In this document: one piece after another, positions 50,453 through 58,247 of the stretch
Numbering within the stretch: position 1 is the stretch's first letter
Layout: each line of letters begins with the position of its first letter
Source: Streptomyces rhizoryzae
GTDB taxonomy: Bacteria > Actinomycetota > Actinomycetes > Streptomycetales > Streptomycetaceae
NCBI RefSeq assembly: GCF_023155275.1
Contig: NZ_JALMUV010000018.1
Span: 62,001 to 126,000, forward strand
Length of the DNA: 64,000 bases
Direction of reading: 5' to 3'
Position numbers and translations under genes: made by a program
The notes under the pieces: model-generated
What the model saw: only the letters and a program-made list of their open reading frames with translations
Told to the model about the DNA's origin: nothing
Databases searched by the model: none

Positions 50453-52891
50453 GTGGGCGGGACCACCCTGAGCGAGCGGGACCGGCCGGCCGGGCCGCCT
50501 GCCGACGGCACCACCGCGGCCCCGGAACCGGCCCCACCGGCTCCCCGCGTCCGGCCACCGGCCCCGCCCGGCCCCCGGGCGCGCGCCGCCTTCCCCGTCC
50601 TCCTCCTGGCCCTGGCGGCCGCGGGCCTCGGCCAGACCGGCCCCGCCGCCGCCCTCCCGGAGATCGCCCGCGCACTGCCCGGCCTCCCCGCCCCCTGGGT
50701 GCTGACCTCGTGCCTCCTGGCCACGGCCGCGGGCCTCCCGCTCCACGGGAAGCTCGGCGACCTCGTCGGCCGGAAGGCGGCCTTCCTCCTCGCGCTCCTG
50801 GTCTTCACCGCGGCCTCCGGCGCCGCCGGGTGGGCGCCCTCCCCGGCCGGGCTGCTCGCCGCCCGCGCCGCCCAGGGCCTCGGCGCCGGCGGCCTCCTGA
50901 TCGGCGTCCCGGCCCTCCTCGCCGCGGCCGCCCCGCCGGCGGTACGCGGCCGCCGCACGACCACGGCCGGCGCGGTGTACGCGGTGGCCGTCCTCGCCGG
51001 GCCGCTCACCGGCGCCGCCTGCGCCGACCACGGCCTCTGGCGCTGGAGCCTCGCCCTCGGCGCCCCGCTCGGCGCCCCGGCCCTCCTCGCCGCCGCGTCC
51101 GCCGTCCGGGTCCCCGGGCCCGCCGTCCGCCGCCGGCCGCACCTCGCCGGGGCCCTGCTCCTCACCGCCGGCGCCCTCTGCTGGGCCCTGCCGGCCAGTT
51201 GGGGCGGCACCCGCCAGCCCTGGTTGCCACCGGTGGTCCTCGGCCTCGGCGCGGGCGCCCTGGCCGCGGCGGCGCTCCTCCCGGCAGCGGGGCGTCCGGC
51301 CACCGCGCCGCCGGCGCGCGCCACCGGCTTCGGCCGCACCGCCCTGGTGGGCGCCGCCCTCGGCATCGCCCTCCACGGGGCGGCGCGCCACCTGCCCGCC
51401 TACCTGGCGGCCACCGGCGCCCCCACCGCCACCGCCGCCGCGCTGCTGATGCTGCCGCTGCCGGGGGCGCTGCTGCCGACCGCGTTCGCCACCACCCGGC
51501 TCATCCGCCGCACCGGCCACCACACCGCCTTCGCCGTCCTGGGCTGCGCGGTGGCCGGCGCCGGCCTGTGGCTCCCCGGCCACCTCCCGGCGGCCGCTCC
51601 CGGGCCGCTCCTCGCCCTCCGCGCCGGCGTCCTCGGACTCGGCCTCGGCCTGGTGCTGCCGGTCCTGGTCCTCGCCGTCCGCGCCACCGCACCCGCCCCG
51701 GGCCCGGCCGGCACCACCGCCTGCCTGCGCCGGCTCGGCGGCACCACCGGCGCGGCCCTCGCCGCCGCCCTGCTCGCCGAACGCCTCGCCGGCCGGCTGC
51801 CGTTCCCCGGCCCGCTCGCCCCGCACGTGGAGCGGGCCCTGCCCGCCGCCCTGCGGGACGGCTACGCCGCCTTCGCCCCGGCCGCCGTGCCCGGAAGCTG
51901 CGGCTACCTGGCGCCGGCCCTCGCCCTGGGCTTCCTGTTCGCCCTCTCCCGGAAAGAGAACCTCCTGGTGTCCCACGCCCCGCAGGCCCCCCGAACCCCG
52001 CACCCGCCGTACGGCGACTCCGGGGACCCGGCCGTGCCGCCCGCCCGTTCCGCGGCCGACGCCACCCTCGACGGCCCCGTGCCCGGTGGCGGCCACCCCT
52101 CCGCCCACCCGGCCGGGCCCGCCCCCGCGGTGGCCGGTGTCCCGGTCTGCGGCACCGTCCAGCACCACGACGGCAGCACCGTGCCGCGCGCCGCGCTCAC
52201 CCTCATCGACGTCGCCGGCCGGCAGATCGGCCGCGGCGCCACCGGCGAGGACGGCCGCTACGCGCTCAGCACGCCCGGCCCCGGGGCGTACGTCCTGATC
52301 GCGGCGGCCGGCGGCCACCAGCCGCAGGCGGTGACGGTGACCGTCGGCGAACGCCCGGTGGAGCTGGACGTGGTCCTCGGCGGCGCCGGCCGCCTCGCGG
52401 GCACGGTCACCACCGCCGACGGCAATCCGGTCCGGGACGCCATGGTCACCCTCACCGACGTCCGCGGCGACGTGGTGGCGAGCACCCGCAGCGGACGCGA
52501 GGGCGGCTACGCCCTCGGCGACCTGGTGGCCGGGGAGTACACGCTGGCCTCCAGCGCCCCGGCGTTCCGGCCGGCCGCGCTCCCGGTGACCGTCCAGGCG
52601 TCCCGGGAGACCCGCCAGGACATCGAACTCGCCGGCGGCGCGGTGCTGCGCGGCACCGTGCGGGCCGGCGGCGGGCGGCCCGTCGAGGACGCCCGCGTCA
52701 CCCTCCTGGACGCGGCCGGCAACGTCGTCGACACCGCCACCACCGGCCCGGACGGGCTGTTCCGCTTCGTGGACCTCTCGGCCGGCGAGTACACCGTCGT
52801 CGCCGCCGGGTATCCGCCGGTCGCCACCGTCCTGCGGGTCGCCGGCGGCGGCCGCACCGAACGCGACCTCCAGCTGGGCCATGACGACTGA
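50453..52891 (+). CDS. MFS transporter with three C-terminal carboxypeptidase-regulatory-like repeats
   Basis: An 812-residue fusion. Residues 1-45 are Pro-rich, and residues 45-500 are a DHA2-like major facilitator with about 13-14 helices and GKLGDLVGRKAAFLL (motif A). After a Pro-rich linker (500-560), three beta-sandwich repeats of about 75 residues follow, each with the pattern GTV..(D/G)G..V..A.VTL.D..G then G.Y.L.D/L.G.Y. These are carboxypeptidase regulatory-like (CNA-B/transthyretin-type) domains. A C-terminal cytosolic or surface platform may bind partners or carbohydrate. The GTG start has GGGGAGCAGG upstream. Confidence 0.85.
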   Translation: MGGTTLSERDRPAGPPADGTTAAPEPAPPAPRVRPPAPPGPRARAAFPVLLLALAAAGLGQTGPAAALPEIARALPGLPAPWVLTSCLLATAAGLPLHGKLGDLVGRKAAFLLALLVFTAASGAAGWAPSPAGLLAARAAQGLGAGGLLIGVPALLAAAAPPAVRGRRTTTAGAVYAVAVLAGPLTGAACADHGLWRWSLALGAPLGAPALLAAASAVRVPGPAVRRRPHLAGALLLTAGALCWALPASWGGTRQPWLPPVVLGLGAGALAAAALLPAAGRPATAPPARATGFGRTALVGAALGIALHGAARHLPAYLAATGAPTATAAALLMLPLPGALLPTAFATTRLIRRTGHHTAFAVLGCAVAGAGLWLPGHLPAAAPGPLLALRAGVLGLGLGLVLPVLVLAVRATAPAPGPAGTTACLRRLGGTTGAALAAALLAERLAGRLPFPGPLAPHVERALPAALRDGYAAFAPAAVPGSCGYLAPALALGFLFALSRKENLLVSHAPQAPRTPHPPYGDSGDPAVPPARSAADATLDGPVPGGGHPSAHPAGPAPAVAGVPVCGTVQHHDGSTVPRAALTLIDVAGRQIGRGATGEDGRYALSTPGPGAYVLIAAAGGHQPQAVTVTVGERPVELDVVLGGAGRLAGTVTTADGNPVRDAMVTLTDVRGDVVASTRSGREGGYALGDLVAGEYTLASSAPAFRPAALPVTVQASRETRQDIELAGGAVLRGTVRAGGGRPVEDARVTLLDAAGNVVDTATTGPDGLFRFVDLSAGEYTVVAAGYPPVATVLRVAGGGRTERDLQLGHDD

Positions 52892-52961
52892 ATCGTGCGC
52901 ACGGTGGCGCGGCCCCGTCCCCCTCGGGGCCGCACCCCCGTCACCACGGGGCCGCGCCCCG

Positions 52962-53702
52962 TCACTCCCCCTTCTGCTCGGCGACCAGGGCGGCCAGCGC
53001 TTCGGCGACGTACGACTCGACCGCCGCCTTGCCGATGCCGAGGTCGGTGAGCGGCCCCTTGCCGTTCTCCAGCTCCAGCAGGGCCAGCAGGATGTGCTCG
53101 GTACCGATGTAGTTGTGGCCCAGCCGCAGCGCCTCCCGGTAGGTCAGCTCCAGTGCCTTGCGGGAACCGGTGTCGAACGGGATGAGGGCGGGCACCGACT
53201 CCGCCGCCGGCGGCAGCGTCGCGGTCATCGCGGCGCGGAGGGCTTCCGGGGTCACGCCCTGTGCGACCAGCGCACGGGCGCCGAGGCCCTCGGGCTCGCT
53301 CAGCAGCCCCAGCGAGAGGTGCGCGGGCCGGATCTCGTCGCCGCCGGCCGCATGGGCCTCCTGCTGCGCCGAGACCACGACCTTCCTGGCCCGGGGGGTG
53401 AACCGTGAGAAGCCCTGCGCGGGATCGAGGTCCGACGCCGCGCCCGGGTCCTTGGGGACGAAGCGCTTCTGCGCCGCCTGCTTGCTGACCCCCATGCTCG
53501 TGCCGATCTCGGTCCAGGAGGCGCCCGAGCGCCGGGCCTGGTCCACGAAATGCCCGATCAGGTGGTCCGCGACCTCGCCGAGGTGGTCCGCGGCGAGCAC
53601 CGCGTCAGACAGCTGCTCCAGCACGTCCGAGCGGTTCTTCTTGATGGCCTCGATCAGGTCGTCGAGGCGTACGTGATGCGTGCTGCGAAGAGGTTCCGTC
53701 AT
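52962..53702 (-). CDS. HTH plus double Clp-N domain protein
   Basis: A 246-residue protein combining a small HTH (about residues 55-80: ASWTEIGTSMGVSKQAAQKR) with a Clp N-terminal module (residues 95-246) made of two repeats. Repeat one is FTPRARKVVVSAQQEAHAAG then EIRPAHLSLGLL; repeat two is GSRKALELTYREALRLGHNY then IGTEHILLALL. There is no AAA+ ATPase part, so it is not a chaperone by itself; it resembles a regulator that borrowed the substrate-binding head of ClpC. Two inverted repeats overlap its own leaderless promoter, so autoregulation is likely. Its neighbours give no clue. Confidence 0.88.
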   Translation of the reverse strand: MTEPLRSTHHVRLDDLIEAIKKNRSDVLEQLSDAVLAADHLGEVADHLIGHFVDQARRSGASWTEIGTSMGVSKQAAQKRFVPKDPGAASDLDPAQGFSRFTPRARKVVVSAQQEAHAAGGDEIRPAHLSLGLLSEPEGLGARALVAQGVTPEALRAAMTATLPPAAESVPALIPFDTGSRKALELTYREALRLGHNYIGTEHILLALLELENGKGPLTDLGIGKAAVESYVAEALAALVAEQKGE

Positions 53703-53752
53703 GCGTCAACCATAGGTTGACGCGGCGCCTAGCGTCAACCCTTGGTTGACGA
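53703..53752 (-). promoter_or_regulatory. Promoter and twin operator of the Clp-N/HTH gene
   Basis: On the minus strand TTGACG (53738-53733), 18 bases, TATGGT (53714-53709), then six bases and the ATG form a near-consensus leaderless promoter. Inverted repeat 1, GCGTCAACC-ATA-GGTTGACGC (53703-53723), is perfect and covers the -10 and start region. Inverted repeat 2, GCGTCAACC-CTT-GGTTGACGA (53732-53752), covers the -35; eight of nine arm positions match. The centres are 29 bases apart. A dimer bound at either site would block RNA polymerase. Confidence 0.85.
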
Positions 53753-53937
53753 TCAAGGGGTCCGTACGGGCGGCGCAGCGCAGGCCCCCGAACAGCCCCG
53801 ACGTCCGGCGCCCCCTGGGGCCGACATCCCGGCACCGGCCGCCCTCGTGGCCGAGGGCCCCGCACCCGTTACCGCGCCTCGCTCGCTCCGCCCTCACCCC
53901 CGAATGCTGCGCGTCCTCGGTCAGGCCCCGTCCTCGG

Positions 53938-54822
53938 TCAGGTCCCGCGCGCGGTCAGGTCCCGGTGGATGACCCGGGCGGCTGCCTCCACGGTGGCCAC
54001 CCCGTGCTGCATGGTGTCGCTGCCGGTGGACAGGACCGCCATCGCGTAGTCGTTGCCGCTGCCGGTGAACGAGCCGACGCTGTGCACCCGCCAGCCCTTC
54101 TCCGCACGCGGCAGCCAGCCGTTCTTCACGTGGACGGTCGCCGAGTCCGGCGCTCCCGCGGGCACGCCCCACCGCTGGTCGGGGGCGACTCGCTGCATCA
54201 GGTCGAGCGCGTAGTCCCGGGACGCCGGGCCGAGTACCGCGTTGTCCGACGTCAGCAGGCGCATCAGGGTGAGCTGGTCGGCGGCGGTGATCTGGGTCAG
54301 CCCCCAGGCGCCGCCCGGTCCGGGCACGGTGTGCCGCATCCCCGCCAGGTCGAGGAAGCGCTGGACCCCGGCCGCGCCGACCTGGTGCCACAGGGCGTCG
54401 GTCGAGGCATTGTCCGACTTGGTGATCATGGCCGTGGTCAGCGCGACCTCGTGCGGCGTCAGCGTCCGGTGCGCCTCCTCGGCCTGCCGCAGCAGCGCGC
54501 CCAGCACGGTGACCTTGACCACGCTCGCCGAATCGAACGGCGTACGTGCCCGGAACTCGCAACTGGTCCCCGAATGACGGTCGTACAGGGCGACCGCCGA
54601 CGTCCCCCGGCGTCCCTGGAGCGCCGCGGCGATGTCATGGGACAGGGCGGGGGCCAGGCCCGGCCGGGGGGAGTGGCAGACGACCTTGTCGCCGCCCGCG
54701 GGGGGCCCGCCGGTGCTCGCCGAGGCGGGGCCCGCCGTGCCCACTACCGTGGCCGCCGCTCCGGCGGCCACCAGGGCGGCCAGTCCGCGGCGAACGCGGC
54801 GTGCGATGCGTGAGGGGTGCAT
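53938..54822 (-). CDS. Secreted class A beta-lactamase-like serine hydrolase
   Basis: A 294-residue exported protein with a Sec signal peptide (cleavage near AGPASASTG, residue 36). The fold motifs are SASVVK (SxxK, nucleophile Ser), SDN in ITKSDNAST, and KNG (VHVKNGWLP) in place of KTG. The omega-loop Glu of real class A beta-lactamases is not clearly seen, so it may be a D,D-peptidase-like or esterase-like hydrolase rather than a resistance enzyme. ATG 54822 is preceded by AGGACATCACC; it is single-gene. Confidence 0.85.
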   Translation of the reverse strand: MHPSRIARRVRRGLAALVAAGAAATVVGTAGPASASTGGPPAGGDKVVCHSPRPGLAPALSHDIAAALQGRRGTSAVALYDRHSGTSCEFRARTPFDSASVVKVTVLGALLRQAEEAHRTLTPHEVALTTAMITKSDNASTDALWHQVGAAGVQRFLDLAGMRHTVPGPGGAWGLTQITAADQLTLMRLLTSDNAVLGPASRDYALDLMQRVAPDQRWGVPAGAPDSATVHVKNGWLPRAEKGWRVHSVGSFTGSGNDYAMAVLSTGSDTMQHGVATVEAAARVIHRDLTARGT

Positions 54823-55364
54823 GAGGGTGATGTCCTGTCCGCGGGGGGAGCCGCCCGCCCGGCCTCCTCTTGCGGAGACCCGCCCGGTGTCCCGCCGGCT
54901 GCGGCGGTCGAACGGCGGCCCGTGCCCCGAAGCGGGCACTCCGAAAGCATGCGGGCCGCCGGTCCGAGTGGTGAAGGGGCGCCGGGTGTGATATTCGCCA
55001 AACGGGCATCCGGGGCATCACGCCCGGCGCGGACGACCGTGGCCGCCACCGCGGGGCGGGGGCGGCCGTGGCGCCTGTCGGCCGGCGGCCCGGTGGCGGC
55101 CGACAGGCACCGGTGCCGGCCGATCGCTGGGCCCGGCGCCTGATCCTCCGTGCGTGCATGCGCCACTGCCGTGCGTCCAACGGGTGGGGGCCGCTTCCGC
55201 GCGCCCACGGAAGCGGCGGACGGCCCCGCGCGCTTAGGGCAGCAGCGCCCGCCCCTGCGCGGCCGGCCCGCGCCTCTACGGCAGCGGCGACCGGCTCGCC
55301 GCGCCTACCGCACAAGGAGCTGTCCCGCGCACCCACGGCCCTCATGGCCGTCCCCTGCGCCTGC
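54823..55364. other. 542-base gap with two hairpins and degenerate 3'-end copies
   Basis: No gene is credible here. Hairpin A (55073-55108) has a 12-base stem (left arm GCCTGTCGGCCG) and hairpin B (55191-55216) a nine-base stem (CCGCTTCCG). Both lie downstream of the minus-strand alpha-glucosidase gene and could terminate it. Two degenerate copies of that gene's last 25 bases (55270-55294 and 55230-55250) lie between the hairpins and the stop codon. Confidence 0.5.
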
Positions 55365-57047
55365 CTACGGGAGCAGCGACCGGCCCGGTTCCATCCACCA
55401 CGCGGCGGTGGCCCCGGGGAGCGTCCCGGCGGGGCAGTCCCCGCTGGCCAGCAGCGGTGCGCCGGCCACCGGCGCGGGCACCGGCTCGGTGCCGAAGTTG
55501 ACCGCGCAGACCAGCCCGTCCCCGCGCACGAACGCCAGGACCTCCGGCGCCGACTCCAGCCAGCGCAGCGTCCCGTCACCGAGCTGCGGCAGCCCCCGGC
55601 GCAACTGGAGCGCCTCGCGGTAGAGGTGCCAGAACGACCCGGTGTCGGCCACCGCCCGCTCCGCGGTGTGCCCCGCGAACGACGCGGGCTGCGGCAGCCA
55701 GGTCCGCTCCGCCGCTCCCGTACTGAAGCCGTACGGCGCGGCCTCCCCGGACCAGGGGAGCGGCACCCGGCAGCCGTCCCGGATGTGCTGCCGGCTGCCG
55801 GTGCGGTGGAAGATCGGGTCGGTGAGCACCTCGTCCGGCAGGTCGTCGACCTCCGGCAGGCCCAGCTCCTCACCCTGGTAGACGTACGCGGCACCGGGGA
55901 GGGCCAGCATCAGCAGCGCCGCGGCCCGGGCCCGGGCCGGGCCCAACGCGCCCTCCGGGGTGCCCGGTTCGCCCGCGTACCGGGTCACGGTCCGGACCTG
56001 GTCGTGGTTGTTGAGCACCCAGGTGACGGTCGACCCGGTGTCCGCGATGTCGGTGAGTGCTTCGGAGATGACCCGGCGGAACAGGTCCACGTCCCAGCGC
56101 GCGGTGAGCAGGTGGAAGAAGAACGCCTGGTGCAGCTCGTCGGACCGGACGTAGGCGGCCTGCTCGCCCGGGGTGCGCACCGAGACCTCGCCCACCAGGA
56201 GCCGGTCGTGGCCGTCCCGGGCGGTGTACTCCTCGCACAGGGCCCGCCAGTCGCGCCACACCTGGTGCACCTCGGGCTGGTTCCAGGCCAGCGGGTTGAC
56301 CGAGTCGCGGGTGCGCTCGTCGGCCGCCGGGTCGGGGGAGTCGGGGAGTTCGGGGTGCTTGTACAGGCCCGCGGCCACGTCGATCCGGAAGCCGTCCACG
56401 CCGCGGTCCAGCCAGAAGCGCAGCACCTTGTCGAAGTCCGCCGACACGTCCGGGTTGCGCCAGTTCAGGTCGGGCTGCTCGGGCGTGAACATGTGCAGGT
56501 ACCACTGGCCCGGAGTGCCGTCCTCCTCGGTGATGCGGGACCAGGCGGGGCCGCCGAACATCGCCCGCCAGTTGTTGGGCGGCAGCTCGCCGTGCTCCCC
56601 GCGCCCGTCGGCGAAGTGGAACATGGCCCGGGCCGGCCCTCCGGGGCCTTCCTCCAGTGCCGCCTGGAACCAGGGGTGTGCGCTGGAGCAGTGGTTGGGC
56701 ACGATGTCCAGCAGCACCTTCAGGCCGAGCCGGTGCGCGTCCGCCACCAGGCGGTCGAACTCGTCGAGGTCCCCGTAGGCCGGATCGACGTCGCGGTAGT
56801 CCGACACGTCGTAGCCGTGGTCGTGCTGGGGGGACGGGAAGAAGGGGCTGAGCCACACCCCGTCCACGCCGAGCTTCTTGAGGTACGGCAGTCCGCTGCG
56901 GACGCCGGCCAGGTCACCGGTACCGTTGCCGGTGGTGTCCCGGAAACTGCGGACGTAGACCTGGTAGATGACCGCGTCTCGCCACCAGCGCTGGGCCGTG
57001 TCCTGGGCGGGGGTCGAAAGGCCGCGTTCTGCGGTGGCTGTGAACAT
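55365..57047 (-). CDS. aglA: GH13 alpha-glucosidase / oligo-1,6-glucosidase
   Basis: A 560-residue cytosolic glycoside hydrolase cutting alpha-glucosidic oligosaccharides such as maltose or isomaltose. The N-terminal (beta/alpha)8 barrel shows the four GH13 regions: DIVPNH, GFRIDVA with nucleophile D223, LVGEVS with acid/base E287, and NNHDQ with D349. There is no signal peptide. No sugar ABC transporter genes lie next to it in the window, although in streptomycetes alpha-glucosidase genes often sit beside one. The promoter region upstream has a TTGACA box and a GCAAG dyad suited to a LacI-type regulator. The ribosome site is weak. Confidence 0.92.
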   Translation of the reverse strand: MFTATAERGLSTPAQDTAQRWWRDAVIYQVYVRSFRDTTGNGTGDLAGVRSGLPYLKKLGVDGVWLSPFFPSPQHDHGYDVSDYRDVDPAYGDLDEFDRLVADAHRLGLKVLLDIVPNHCSSAHPWFQAALEEGPGGPARAMFHFADGRGEHGELPPNNWRAMFGGPAWSRITEEDGTPGQWYLHMFTPEQPDLNWRNPDVSADFDKVLRFWLDRGVDGFRIDVAAGLYKHPELPDSPDPAADERTRDSVNPLAWNQPEVHQVWRDWRALCEEYTARDGHDRLLVGEVSVRTPGEQAAYVRSDELHQAFFFHLLTARWDVDLFRRVISEALTDIADTGSTVTWVLNNHDQVRTVTRYAGEPGTPEGALGPARARAAALLMLALPGAAYVYQGEELGLPEVDDLPDEVLTDPIFHRTGSRQHIRDGCRVPLPWSGEAAPYGFSTGAAERTWLPQPASFAGHTAERAVADTGSFWHLYREALQLRRGLPQLGDGTLRWLESAPEVLAFVRGDGLVCAVNFGTEPVPAPVAGAPLLASGDCPAGTLPGATAAWWMEPGRSLLP

Positions 57048-57112
57048 CTGCCGGGATCCACTTCTTACGGTGCAAGTCGGCGCGGCGCCTTGCTAGTTGT
57101 TGTGATGCATGC

Positions 57113-57143
57113 ATGTTAGGTAGGCGTGTCTTTTCCGTGTCAA
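57113..57143 (-). promoter_or_regulatory. alpha-glucosidase promoter (TTGACA/TAACAT)
   Basis: On the minus strand TTGACA (57143-57138) and TAACAT (57118-57113) are 19 bases apart, one of the few full-consensus -35 boxes in the window. Between the predicted transcription start and the gene is GCAAG-N12-CTTGC (57073-57094), a candidate operator for sugar control; CATGCATGC overlaps the start side. The spacer is slightly long, which may mean activation is needed. Confidence 0.6.
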
Positions 57144-57720
57144 CGGAATGACGAAAGTCGGACCGCCCCTGCCCGGATTGCGCGGGAAGCTGCTCAACTC
57201 CCTTACGTGCCAGGCCACTACGGGAGCGGTCGCGTCACCAGACCCTACGGGCACCCCTGACCCCCGTCCGGCCTCCGGGCCGCACCCCCTCGCCCCATAC
57301 CTACCGGTTGCCCAGCGGTTAGCCGCCCCGGCGAGGGGAACGAAAGAAAAGGCTGCGGCGCCGACGCCAAGGGAGAAGACTTACGGGGCGCAGGGTCCCG
57401 GGCGGGACGGTGACCGCTGACGGCGGTGGGCGGCGAGGGCCGGCGAAGGGCGGGCGCCTCGGTGCCGGTACCGGCAAGCGGACACCGGCCAACGCCCGAA
57501 GCCAGCGCGAACGGCACGACCGGCACGACCAGTACGACCGGCACGAACGGGGCAATGGCGGCTCGGGCGGCTACGGGCGGCGCGGACTGTCTGGGCGCTG
57601 CGCACTGTCCGGGCGGTCCGGGCACCGCGGTGACGAGGATGACCCGAACGCGGCGCGTGGCGCCGATGACGCGGATCATGCCGTCGCCGGGACAACCAGG
57701 GCACAGGGGAGAGGGAGAGC
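57144..57720. other. 577-base gap upstream of the padR gene
   Basis: No credible gene is seen. The right half contains four 9-base tandem units (57512-57547) and further GGGCGG-rich near-repeats (57555-57600). A GGGGAGAGGGAGAG run before GTG 57721 is the padR ribosome site. Confidence 0.5.
57512..57547. repeat. Four tandem 9-base units (CGGCACGAC)
   Basis: CGGCACGAC, CGGCACGAC, CAGTACGAC and CGGCACGAA follow each other without gaps, 170 bases before padR. The unit length is a multiple of three, but no coding frame around it looks genuine. Confidence 0.8.
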
Positions 57721-58230
57721 GTGCGGCTGCCACTGCTGGCGCTGCTGGTCAGCGGACCCGCACACGGCTACGAACTCAAGCAGGCCCTGGAGGCACTGCT
57801 GGGCGCCGCCTACCCCCGGCCCAACATCGGCCAGGTCTACGTGACCTTGGGGCGGCTGGAGAAGGCCGGCCTCATCGTGGGCGAGGACGTCGAACAACCC
57901 GGCCGCCCGAACAAGCGCACCTACCGGATCACCGCGGCGGGCCGGGAGGCGGTGGCCGCGTGGTACGAGGAGGCCGCTGCGGAACCGCGGGTCCTCCGCG
58001 ACGAGTTCTTCATGAAGCTGGCCCTCGCCGAGCACGCCGGCGCCACCGACCGGACGGTCCTGATCCGCAAGCAGCGCCGTCGCTACCTCAGCCGCATGCG
58101 CGAACTGACCCGTCTGGCGGCCGCCGCGGACCGCGACAACCGGATCGCCCACCTGTTGGTGGAGGGCGCGATGCTGCACCTCCAGGCGGACCTCGAATGG
58201 TTGGAACGCTGCCAGGAAGAACTGGAATGA
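57721..58230 (+). CDS. PadR family transcriptional regulator
   Basis: A 169-residue regulator with the PadR winged HTH in residues 1-80 (LLALLVSGPAHGYELKQALE, YPRPNIGQVYVTLGRLEKAG, QPGRPNKRTYRITAAGREAV) and a C-terminal helical dimer domain (Vir-type: DEFFMKLALAEHAG, LVEGAMLHLQADLEWLERC). PadR proteins usually sit in front of ABC transporter genes; none follows here, only 500 bases of non-coding DNA. The GTG start has GGGGAGAGGGAG upstream. Its stop codon lies in a triple 9-base repeat. Confidence 0.9.
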   Translation: MRLPLLALLVSGPAHGYELKQALEALLGAAYPRPNIGQVYVTLGRLEKAGLIVGEDVEQPGRPNKRTYRITAAGREAVAAWYEEAAAEPRVLRDEFFMKLALAEHAGATDRTVLIRKQRRRYLSRMRELTRLAAAADRDNRIAHLLVEGAMLHLQADLEWLERCQEELE

Positions 58231-58247
58231 CTGGAATGACTGGAATG
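58221..58247. repeat. Three tandem ACTGGAATG units across the padR stop
   Basis: ACTGGAATG is repeated exactly three times; the first copy overlaps the last three codons and stop of padR. Each unit carries an in-frame TGA, so copy-number change would not alter the protein beyond its end. Confidence 0.85.

Noticed and set aside
50453..52891. Splitting the MFS gene into a transporter and a separate repeat protein
   Set aside because: The frame is continuous through the Pro-rich linker with no stop, start codon plus ribosome site, or change in codon use.
53938..54822. Antibiotic-resistance beta-lactamase
   Set aside because: KNG replaces KTG and the omega-loop Glu is not evident, so resistance activity cannot be claimed; annotated only as a beta-lactamase-like hydrolase.
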